Assembly (NCBI GenBank): GCA_916719935.1
Contig: CAKAPY010000071.1
Coordinates: forward strand, 1 to 6,875
Source: an uncultured Actinomyces sp.
GTDB taxonomy: Bacteria; Actinomycetota; Actinomycetes; Actinomycetales; Actinomycetaceae
DNA length: 6,875 bases
Reading direction: 5' to 3'
Shown here: positions 1-5,747 of the stretch, piece after piece
How positions within the stretch are numbered: position 1 is the stretch's first letter
Layout: each line of letters opens with the position of its first letter
Position numbers and translations under genes: made by a program
Notes under the pieces: generated by a model
Seen by the model: the letters and a program-made list of their open reading frames with translations, nothing else
What the model was told of the DNA's origin: nothing
The model's database searches: none

Positions 1-13
1 CCCCACCACTCAT
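1..13 (-). CDS. Possible start of a third minus-strand cistron (partial, runs off left edge)
   Basis: Reading the minus strand past the transglutaminase stop codon (33-31), an AAGGAG Shine-Dalgarno-like sequence (32-27) overlaps that stop. An ATG follows at 13-11 and opens a frame reading Met-Ser-Gly-Gly to the window edge. A ribosome site placed on a stop codon is typical of a closely packed operon, and I see no hairpin terminator in the few bases present. The 13-base spacing between ribosome site and ATG is longer than usual, and only four codons are visible, so this is a hint only. No function can be given. Confidence 0.22.
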
Positions 14-30
14 GTATGGGCCGAATCTCC

Positions 31-2169
31 TTAGAGGATCTTCTTCAGTGCAGGATCCTTCCAAACGCGGTTCCTGGTCAGAAGCGGATCGTTATTCGGG
101 ATCATTAGGTACTTTGTCTCAACCGCGGGGTCGCCGGAATCGCCACCGTCATTCCACGTGACGTCAACGGTCTTCCAGGTCCCGTTAACTTTCACCTGGT
201 TCCATGCGTGTCCAGATTTAGAACCATTTCTTAGAGTGACAACACCGGTCACAACGACCGAATTGAGACCCGACTTCGTCGCCAGGAGCTGGAAGACGTT
301 TGCGTAGCCTTCGCAGACGGTTGTTCCCTTGAAGAAAATACCGCCCGAATCGTGGTCAGGAGTGTATTCAGGCGTCAGAGTACCTGTCTTCTCCCAGACC
401 TTGTGGCCTCCTTCCAACCCGTCATAGTTGTAGGTTGCATGGTTAATCATCCAGGAGTTAATGGTTCGGACCTTGGTTTCCTCATCCATTCCGGGCTTGA
501 TAATCTCTGCGACCACTTGGTCGGCCTTGCTATTGATCTGACCCGAATAATCCTTGGGTGCAAGATGCTGATCGGTTGCGCCCTCAGTTCCCAAAGCGAC
601 ATGAAGAATCTTGTCTGTTAACGAGTATTTGCGGCCAATAATGAAGGGAACCAGACCGTTTTGATCTTTTGCCTCTTCCAATGCATCGTCAATTCGTGAG
701 CCAGATTCTGCTTCTGGGAACTGTGAAAGGTCGATATCTGTGTATCCCATCATCAAGTTCGCAGCGATGTACTTTGACAGCGGCGTTGTGCCCAGTACCT
801 GCACGGGAGTATCTGGGAAGGTTCGCGCCACATTGTCCTTGGATTCCTTCTTCTGGACTTCCTTGGTGTAGGTCAGATTGGGCGCAAAGTAACCGGTATT
901 TGCCTCTTCCTGATCCTTCTTCAGCTTCTGGAGGTCCTCGGTGTAGGTTGATGGATCGAAGTTATTGACAATGTAGGAGCTGGTGAAGCGAGTATTCCCG
1001 ATGTGGTAGACGACGTGGAGTTTTGCTCGAGGATCATTGACCGTCTTCGGGTTTGAGCTCTCAACCCAGCTCTTTTCGGGATCGACAACCAAAGTCTGCA
1101 TACGAGTGTGCCCATCGGCCATCGTCATGGGGATTTGAGCGGGAAGCTCACTTAAATTATCGAATCCCCAGCGATCCAGACCGAGCTGTCGCTGTGCGTT
1201 GGACGCAATTCGAATAGGCGTATTTCCAAGGGTATTTGCGATATCGATAAAATCGGACATCTTCGAGATTTTCGCGTTCTTCTTCGCGATTACCGCGACC
1301 TGAGTTCCCTTGCTGTTGAGGATGCGGTCGAGCTCCTCGTCTGTCAGCCAGCCCTCGCGTGAGCTACCTTTGGAATCTTCCTGGACGGTCAGGAATGCAT
1401 CCAGTGCGGTGTTCAGAGTCCGATCTCGTGGGGGTTCATCATCAGCTCGTTGATCAGAATTCCACGAGGTCTGATTTGTCGATGCAACAAGCCTTGGGTT
1501 GAGCCTGGTCTTTCCATCCTTATCGGTGGAATTGAGAAAGACGACGTAGTAGGAGTCAGCGCCTTCGACCGGATCCCATGACACGCTGAAAGTACCGTTG
1601 TCCTCCTCGTCCACCGAGATGTTTTGCGGGCGGGGAAGGAAGCCCTTGTCGCTGACGCGAATGCGGCGAACAATTGGGTGTTCAAGAAGCTTGCCGGTCT
1701 GCAAGTCGTTGTATTGAACAAGGTAGTACATGGGGAGCAAACCCCAGCCTGAAGAGCCAGTGATGTCTGCTAGGGGACTTGCGTGTGAACGCGACTGCAA
1801 CGTGATCCACGAAGGCGAGATTGAAATACCTTCATAAGCTCCGTAAGTGCCAATCTCAAACCCCAGATCCACATCCAATGCCGCGTCGGAATAGACCGCG
1901 AATGGGGTTGCGAACCTCGAACCTTTACTATCGGCCTCATCCGACTTTCGCTTTTCAAAATCGGCGAGCTTGACCTTGGTGGGGATGACGAGTTGGTCGC
2001 CCTGATTGACTTCCTGCACGCCTTCGAGCCATTCGAATGCGGTGGGGTCGTTCTTCTTGAGTTGATTGACGGAATCGTCAGCGCGAGCTGCGGATGGGAT
2101 GGCAAAAGAGGCAAGAGTGACAATGCTCAAGGCCGCAATGGTGCGTGTGAAAAAGCGTGAGAAGGTCAT
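31..2169 (-). CDS. Secreted protein with C-terminal transglutaminase-like domain (712 aa)
   Basis: The start is ATG at 2169, with GGAGG ten bases upstream (2184-2180) inside the end of the preceding lipoprotein gene. Residues 1-30 form a Sec-type signal peptide with Arg near the N-terminus, a hydrophobic core and a likely cut after AARA. Residues about 178-235 resemble a fibronectin type III-like strand pattern, including a VSWDPVEGADSYYV stretch. Residues about 485-680 look like the bacterial transglutaminase/kyphoscoliosis-peptidase fold: a DDALEEAKDQN helix, the NSWMINHATYNYDG helix (571-584), then Cys619 in TVCEGYANVF, His654 in GHAWNQV and Asp669 in WKTVDVTW. This complete Cys-His-Asp triad predicts an active thiol enzyme (crosslinking, deamidation or proteolysis) outside the membrane. 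I recognise nothing in residues 31-177 or about 240-480. No LPxTG motif or C-terminal membrane segment is visible, so it is probably released or loosely wall-bound. The 4-base overlap with the lipoprotein gene implies coupled translation. The substrate is unknown. Confidence 0.88.
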   Translation of the reverse strand: MTFSRFFTRTIAALSIVTLASFAIPSAARADDSVNQLKKNDPTAFEWLEGVQEVNQGDQLVIPTKVKLADFEKRKSDEADSKGSRFATPFAVYSDAALDVDLGFEIGTYGAYEGISISPSWITLQSRSHASPLADITGSSGWGLLPMYYLVQYNDLQTGKLLEHPIVRRIRVSDKGFLPRPQNISVDEEDNGTFSVSWDPVEGADSYYVVFLNSTDKDGKTRLNPRLVASTNQTSWNSDQRADDEPPRDRTLNTALDAFLTVQEDSKGSSREGWLTDEELDRILNSKGTQVAVIAKKNAKISKMSDFIDIANTLGNTPIRIASNAQRQLGLDRWGFDNLSELPAQIPMTMADGHTRMQTLVVDPEKSWVESSNPKTVNDPRAKLHVVYHIGNTRFTSSYIVNNFDPSTYTEDLQKLKKDQEEANTGYFAPNLTYTKEVQKKESKDNVARTFPDTPVQVLGTTPLSKYIAANLMMGYTDIDLSQFPEAESGSRIDDALEEAKDQNGLVPFIIGRKYSLTDKILHVALGTEGATDQHLAPKDYSGQINSKADQVVAEIIKPGMDEETKVRTINSWMINHATYNYDGLEGGHKVWEKTGTLTPEYTPDHDSGGIFFKGTTVCEGYANVFQLLATKSGLNSVVVTGVVTLRNGSKSGHAWNQVKVNGTWKTVDVTWNDGGDSGDPAVETKYLMIPNNDPLLTRNRVWKDPALKKIL

Positions 2170-2963
2170 TTGATCGTTGCCTCCAGAGGTTGGACGGTCT
2201 GGCAGTAGATGTCCGGGGTGAGTCCCTTACCGTTTGTGCACATTGCTAAGGAGAACTTGGTCGAGTTCGGATCTCCCTGTGCGACGAAAAGGGAAGAGTA
2301 GGTCTTCTTCTTATTCTCAGGCTCGAAACCGTTGTATCCCTGGGGTTCTTGAGCGTCCTTCACCTGCGGGTCATCGGAGGTAAATTGGCTGGTATCGGGG
2401 GCCTTCAATAGCTGCGCATCCACATCGGAAAGCTTAAAAATCGGGACATCATTGCGATCGCCTGAACCGGCTAGGAGTGCCTTCGCCTCATCAGTTCCGG
2501 GAAGCGGTGATGTGCTTGCGTAGAAAACCCAGCGCAGCGCGTTATCGGGCGATTCCTTTGCGCCAGTTGCATGGTTCTCAAACTTGTAGTCGATCTTGAT
2601 GATTGACTTTCCATCATTGGTCGTTTGAGGAAGTTTCGATGCGCCTAAGAGAGTGAACTGGAATGAGCCTTGGTCGGTGTAGGCCATGACGGATTTTGAT
2701 GTGCCATCAAAACGCAGTGAGTAGCTGCCAAGGTAGAGCTTTGAGTCCTCTGCGCTGAAAGTTTCCTTGCCTTCGGGCTGAGGGGAGACGGAGCTGAGGT
2801 CACGCAGTTTGTCATTCGGCGCGGTACTAAAGAAGACGGTCTTCTCGAAGCTCGGCTCTGAGCCGTCGCCCGTTGTGGATCCGGAGCCGCAAGCTGCCAT
2901 GGATACTCCCAAGAGCACGCATGTAGCAAACGCCCAAATCCCGCGGTGACGTGACATCATCAT
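2166..2963 (-). CDS. Predicted lipoprotein of unknown function (265 aa)
   Basis: Residues 1-25 form a lipoprotein signal: basic MSRHRG, a hydrophobic stretch and a lipobox ending MAAC with Cys25 as the lipidated residue. A Gly/Ser-rich tether follows. Met at position -3 is less usual than Leu, but the overall pattern is clear. The start is ambiguous among three consecutive ATGs (2963, 2960, 2957). GAAGGGA at 2976-2970 lies six bases before the first, so that one was kept. The body (about 70-150) appears beta-rich, with an IIKIDYKFENHA strand like those of small immunoglobulin-like Gram-positive lipoproteins (DUF5067/DUF4352 type); this is a resemblance by eye only. Cys242 and Cys254 near the C-terminus could form a disulfide outside the cell. 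Its stop codon overlaps the start of the transglutaminase-like gene (ATGA), so the two proteins are probably made together and may act together at the cell surface. Function unknown. Confidence 0.85.
   Translation of the reverse strand: MMMSRHRGIWAFATCVLLGVSMAACGSGSTTGDGSEPSFEKTVFFSTAPNDKLRDLSSVSPQPEGKETFSAEDSKLYLGSYSLRFDGTSKSVMAYTDQGSFQFTLLGASKLPQTTNDGKSIIKIDYKFENHATGAKESPDNALRWVFYASTSPLPGTDEAKALLAGSGDRNDVPIFKLSDVDAQLLKAPDTSQFTSDDPQVKDAQEPQGYNGFEPENKKKTYSSLFVAQGDPNSTKFSLAMCTNGKGLTPDIYCQTVQPLEATIK
2180..2184 (-). promoter_or_regulatory. Ribosome binding site of the transglutaminase-like gene
   Basis: GGAGG on the minus strand lies inside the last codons of the lipoprotein gene, ten bases before the ATG at 2169. 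Together with the ATGA stop/start overlap it fixes this start and points to translational coupling within a two-gene unit. Confidence 0.7.
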
Positions 2964-2969
2964 TCACGG

Positions 2970-2976
2970 TCCCTTC
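2970..2976 (-). promoter_or_regulatory. Ribosome binding site of the lipoprotein gene
   Basis: GAAGGGA on the minus strand is followed by six bases and then three successive ATG codons. Spacing favours the first or second ATG (6 or 9 bases) over the third (12 bases). Confidence 0.6.
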
Positions 2977-3001
2977 ATCGAAGCGGTTGAAATCTGCCCT
3001 T

Positions 3002-3032
3002 ATCCTAATGTTCGTCACTGAATAAACGCCAA
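3002..3032 (-). promoter_or_regulatory. Candidate promoter for the lipoprotein/transglutaminase unit
   Basis: On the minus strand, TTGGCG (3032-3027) and TAGGAT (3007-3002) resemble -35 and -10 boxes, about 40 bases upstream of the lipoprotein ATG. The -10 fits the TAnnnT pattern common in actinobacteria. The 19-base spacer is longer than the usual 17, and the assignment rests only on similarity by eye. Confidence 0.25.
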
Positions 3033-3185
3033 TTTGAGCAATCAATCTCTCACCTCATGAAGCTGGACTTCTGTTACTCATGTGACGAATGTGGTTAATG
3101 ATGTAAATGTTTATGGTGCCCATCACTAACGCTCGCTTGGTCTATTCGGGACCCTGTAGCGTGTGTACTGTTCGTTCGCCGCAGG

Positions 3186-3197
3186 CTCGCATGCGAG
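3186..3197. repeat. Perfect 12-base palindrome upstream of rpfB-like gene
   Basis: CTCGCATGCGAG is its own reverse complement. It ends 50 bases before the GTG start at 3248, so it probably lies in the 5' leader or just downstream of the promoter, where it could be an operator for a dimeric regulator. As RNA it would give only a short four-pair stem with a CATG loop plus two flanking G-U pairs, so a protein-binding site is somewhat more likely than a structural RNA. No regulator is identified. Confidence 0.4.
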
Positions 3198-3239
3198 TTG
3201 CGCTTCTATGAAGCTGCCAGGGCGAATCCTACGAAGTCT

Positions 3240-3243
3240 GGAG
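3240..3243 (+). promoter_or_regulatory. Ribosome binding site of the rpfB-like gene
   Basis: GGAG lies four bases before the GTG at 3248, slightly close but usable. The frame is closed by a TGA at 3209-3211, and no other start codon lies between that stop and 3248. With the signal peptide beginning directly after it, this supports GTG 3248 as the start. Confidence 0.5.
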
Positions 3244-3247
3244 TTAC

Positions 3248-4372
3248 GTGAATTTTCACCCCTCGCGCAAGGCAGTCATTGCCAGCGCTGCAGTTGCAGC
3301 ATTTGCCGTCACCGGTATCGCCGGGACATCGGTAGCCACGTCATTTAGAGATGTCACCCTGGAAGTCGATGGTGTCTCCATCCCCGTATCGGGATTTATG
3401 GGCAAGGTCTCTGACGTTCTGTCAACTGCGGGTGTAGAAGTTTCTCCCCACGATCTGGTTGCGCCCTCCCTCCAAGAAGGCGTGACGAACGGTCAGACCG
3501 TCGTCGTGCGTCGCGCGCAACGCTACCTGGTCGATGTCAACGGTGTTTCAACCCCCACGTGGTCCACCGCTACGGATATCAACAACCTCATGAGCCAGGT
3601 CGGCACCACCGGCGCGGTGATCGCTGCTGACCGCTCGACCTCTCGTGCAACCCTTCCGGCGCTTACGGCAACTGGGAATATCCGCGTCATTGCTGATGGG
3701 CAAACCCACACCGTTGACGCGCGCGAAGGCACCCATGCCTCGGACCTGCTCGAGCAGGCAGGGGTTCAGGTTTCACCCCTTGACCGCGTGACCTTCTCAA
3801 GTGATGACCAAGGTGTATTCCTCAAGGTCACCCGAGTTCAACGTGGCACGGAAGAACGCGAAGAAACTCTGACCAAGGAAGTGGAGGAGCAAGAAGACTC
3901 CAGCCTGGCCAAGGGAACCAAGCGCGTTGTTCAGGAAGGCTCCGACGGTTCCATCAAGCGCAGCTTCTACGTGGAGCGTCGAGATGGCCAAGAGGTCGTG
4001 AGCCAGTTGCTGAGCGAAAACCGTACCGAACCGGTCAAGCAAATTGTCAAGGTCGGCACCAAGGAAACCACTTCAGCAAGCTCTTCTTCGAACTCGGGGT
4101 CTTCGGCCTCGTCATCATCGGCAACGGTGAGCGGAGATGGAGTCTGGGCAGCTCTGGCCCGCTGCGAATCGGGTGGTAACCCCGCAACGAATACCGGTAA
4201 CGGCTACTATGGCCTCTACCAATTCTCTGCTTCCACGTGGCGCGCAATGGGCGGTACCGGACTGCCCTCCGAGGCCTCGGCAGCAGAACAAACCCAGCGC
4301 GCACAGGCGCTTCAGGCCCGTTCCGGATGGGGCCAGTGGCCCGCGTGCGCTCGAGCACTAGGACTTTTGTGA
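3248..4372 (+). CDS. rpfB: Resuscitation-promoting factor, RpfB-like (374 aa)
   Basis: This is a secreted peptidoglycan-cleaving enzyme; Rpf proteins hydrolyse glycan strands and stimulate regrowth of resting actinobacteria. Residues 1-30 are a signal peptide with a likely cut after GTSVA. Three DUF348 (YabE-like) modules follow at about 36-75, 93-130 and 145-185, the first containing LEVDGVSIPVSG. A G5 domain spans about 193-272, ending VKVGTKE. A Ser-rich flexible linker (276-292) leads to the Rpf catalytic domain (about 298-374), with the ARCESGGNP motif containing catalytic Glu307, then NTGNGYYGLYQFS and GWGQWPAC. Cys306 and Cys367 are the pair expected to form the family disulfide. Domain order and length match Mycobacterium RpfB (362 aa), and the position upstream of rsmA-ispE is the classic rpfB locus. 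GTG start; no upstream alternative. Its stop overlaps the next gene by four bases (GTGA). Confidence 0.95.
   Translation: MNFHPSRKAVIASAAVAAFAVTGIAGTSVATSFRDVTLEVDGVSIPVSGFMGKVSDVLSTAGVEVSPHDLVAPSLQEGVTNGQTVVVRRAQRYLVDVNGVSTPTWSTATDINNLMSQVGTTGAVIAADRSTSRATLPALTATGNIRVIADGQTHTVDAREGTHASDLLEQAGVQVSPLDRVTFSSDDQGVFLKVTRVQRGTEEREETLTKEVEEQEDSSLAKGTKRVVQEGSDGSIKRSFYVERRDGQEVVSQLLSENRTEPVKQIVKVGTKETTSASSSSNSGSSASSSSATVSGDGVWAALARCESGGNPATNTGNGYYGLYQFSASTWRAMGGTGLPSEASAAEQTQRAQALQARSGWGQWPACARALGLL
4360..4363 (+). promoter_or_regulatory. Ribosome binding site deciding the start of the second DUF348-G5 gene
   Basis: AGGA sits in the last codons of the rpfB-like gene, five bases before GTG 4369. The GTG overlaps the upstream TGA as GTGA. 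This supports starting at 4369 rather than at the in-frame ATG at 4237, which lies deep inside the Rpf catalytic domain of the upstream gene. Confidence 0.65.
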
Positions 4373-5730
4373 ACGCAGCTCGCCACGGCCGCACCGCTTC
4401 ATGGGCACCGACGAAACGTCGCGTCGTAGCAGGTGCAGGCGCAGCCAGCCTGGCCATGTTTATGGTTGCGGGAGTGGGTATTGCCCGTGCGCATTCAACC
4501 GTCAACCTTGAAGTTGATGGCATCGTCTACCCGGTTTCAACGTGGTCGCACACCGTTTCAGGGGTCCTGAGCCAAGCGGATATCGAGCTCGGTGAACACG
4601 ACCAAGTTCAGCCCGCCGCCTCGCAATACGTTGCAAACGGACAGACCATCGTCGTGCGCACGGCGAAGCCCTACACTCTGACCATTAACGGAGACCGAAC
4701 AACCCTGTGGTCGACCGCGCCCTCAGCTGAAGGTGTGCTCTCAGGCCTGGGCGCGGATTCGACAAAAGCCGTTCTTGCCGTCGACCGTTCCTATTCGCGT
4801 TCCAGCCTGACTCCTCTGGTCACCCAGACGCGCACCATCACCATTAACGTCGACGGAAGCTCGCGTCAGGTCACCGCACGTGAAGGCATGGACACCCGGG
4901 CCATCTTGACTAAAGAAAAAATCAACCTGGGACCCCTGGACCGTGTTGAGGTGAAGAATACTGACGGCCTGACCATCGATATTCACAGGGTCTCGCGCGC
5001 GCTTGCGCCGCGAAAGGTGCCCATTCCTTTCGAGGAACACCGTCAAGATTCCGACCAGCTTTTCGTTGGTGAAGAACAAGTCACCACGAAGGGCGTTGAG
5101 GGCGAATCTGAAGAACTGACCTGGAGTGAAAACGTCGACGGTGGGGAAGCGTATGCAGCACCGCTCAATTCGAAGGTCACTCGCGAACCTACCGCGCAGA
5201 TTCGCTCGGTTGGAACCAAGGAAGTCACTCCCAAGGCGCTGATTGAAGCCGGTCTGGACCCCAAGGCAACGCTGGAAGAAAAGACCGAAGCTGACGGAAC
5301 GAAATCAATCCGTTACCGCGCGAAGCTCGGGACGCTCTCGACGGCCTCGGAGATTACTGCAGCGGGCGGAAACTCAGCTGAAGTCGCTCAAGCGATGGTC
5401 GCAGCCGATATCCCCTTGACCTATTCGGGCGAGGATCCCCGTTCTTTGGCTAAGCCCCTGGTGAGCGCTCGCGGATGGGGAGACTCCGAATTCCAATGCT
5501 TGGTTGCGCTGTGGAACCGTGAGTCCCACTGGAACCCCTACGCGAAGAACTCCTCTTCCGGCGCCTACGGCATTCCGCAGGCACTGCCGGGAAGCAAGAT
5601 GGCTTCGGCGGGTTCAGATTGGCAAACCAACCCGGTCACGCAGATCAAGTGGGGCTTGGGGTACATCGCCGGACGCTATGGGACACCGTGCTCTGCACTG
5701 GGGCATTCAAACTCCGTCGGATGGTACTGA
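4369..5730 (+). CDS. Secreted DUF348-G5 protein with lytic-transglycosylase-like C-terminus (453 aa)
   Basis: This is a predicted cell-wall lytic enzyme exported by Sec. The start is GTG 4369, chosen because residues 1-42 then form a proper signal peptide (basic TKRRVV, a hydrophobic run, a cut near IARAHS) and because of the GTGA overlap and AGGA site. The frame is open further upstream (ATG 4237), but those 44 codons lie within the rpfB catalytic domain and are probably not translated. Domains: DUF348 modules at about 45-85, 102-140 and 156-196, a G5 domain at about 205-285 ending RSVGTKE, an unassigned spacer (287-366), then a lysozyme-fold domain (about 367-453) with WNRESHWNPYA (probable catalytic Glu385), SSGAYGIPQALPGSKMASAG and a GWY end. 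That C-terminus matches the actinobacterial 'aggregation-promoting factor C-terminal-like'/SLT family rather than Rpf. Cys377 and Cys441 may pair. Its stalk is clearly paralogous to that of the upstream gene. Confidence 0.93.
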   Translation: MNAARHGRTASWAPTKRRVVAGAGAASLAMFMVAGVGIARAHSTVNLEVDGIVYPVSTWSHTVSGVLSQADIELGEHDQVQPAASQYVANGQTIVVRTAKPYTLTINGDRTTLWSTAPSAEGVLSGLGADSTKAVLAVDRSYSRSSLTPLVTQTRTITINVDGSSRQVTAREGMDTRAILTKEKINLGPLDRVEVKNTDGLTIDIHRVSRALAPRKVPIPFEEHRQDSDQLFVGEEQVTTKGVEGESEELTWSENVDGGEAYAAPLNSKVTREPTAQIRSVGTKEVTPKALIEAGLDPKATLEEKTEADGTKSIRYRAKLGTLSTASEITAAGGNSAEVAQAMVAADIPLTYSGEDPRSLAKPLVSARGWGDSEFQCLVALWNRESHWNPYAKNSSSGAYGIPQALPGSKMASAGSDWQTNPVTQIKWGLGYIAGRYGTPCSALGHSNSVGWY

Positions 5731-5736
5731 TCCTTT

Positions 5737-5740
5737 AGGA
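5737..5740 (+). promoter_or_regulatory. Ribosome binding site of rsmA
   Basis: AGGA lies seven bases before GTG 5748, within the 17-base gap after the preceding stop codon. A second purine run, GGGAG (5742-5746), is too close to the start to serve. No promoter or terminator fits in this gap, implying co-transcription with the upstream genes. Confidence 0.55.
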
Positions 5741-5747
5741 TGGGAGC

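Larger units (their letters stand above)
2964..3247. other. Divergent intergenic control region
   Basis: This 284-base gap separates the minus-strand lipoprotein start from the plus-strand rpfB-like start, so it should carry both promoters. It is visibly more AT-rich than the neighbouring genes, especially about 2990-3130. It contains a TTCGTCAC / GTGACGAA inverted pair (3011-3018 and 3082-3089), GTTAC and GTGAC half-sites nine bases apart (3073 and 3082), and a 12-base palindrome (3186-3197). I could not settle on a convincing plus-strand promoter. TACTGT (3166-3171) is the best -10-like hexamer, but it lacks a well-spaced -35. I see no c-di-AMP riboswitch, which precedes some actinobacterial rpf genes. 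No gene is supported here. Confidence 0.6.

Noticed and set aside
3057..3098. Thirteen-codon frame MKLDFCYSCDECG with three closely spaced cysteines upstream of rpfB, possibly a leader peptide.
   Set aside because: No Shine-Dalgarno sequence precedes the ATG, it lies about 150 bases before the gene, and so short a frame is expected by chance.
3140..3154. Small GGTC/GACC hairpin upstream of rpfB as a possible terminator.
   Set aside because: Only four base pairs and no following T-run; too weak to act as an intrinsic terminator.
3148..3172. GGGACC-N16-GTT as a possible extracytoplasmic sigma factor promoter for rpfB.
   Set aside because: The match to SigE/SigR-type elements is loose in sequence and spacing; not distinguishable from chance without a mapped transcript start.
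3057..3216. Nine-base direct repeat ATGAAGCTG at 3057-3065 and 3208-3216.
   Set aside because: Flanking bases do not match, and a nine-base repeat within a few hundred bases is only mildly unlikely by chance; no role is suggested.
2990..3247. c-di-AMP (ydaO-type) riboswitch, as found before some actinobacterial rpf genes.
   Set aside because: None of the conserved ydaO sequence blocks is visible and the leader looks too short for the full fold.
3163..3348. 61-codon plus-strand frame with a Cys-rich end overlapping the rpfB start.
   Set aside because: The cysteines come from reading the Ala/Val-rich signal-peptide codons of rpfB one frame off; no ribosome site or family resemblance supports it.
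4361..4375. Programmed -1 frameshift at CTTTTGTGA fusing the two muralytic proteins.
   Set aside because: The run does not form a proper slippery heptamer in the zero frame; termination-reinitiation at GTGA with a nearby AGGA explains the arrangement.
4047..4523. 158-codon minus-strand frame opposite the junction of the two muralytic genes.
   Set aside because: Antisense shadow of high-GC coding sequence, Arg/Pro/Ala-rich with no ribosome site or recognisable domain.
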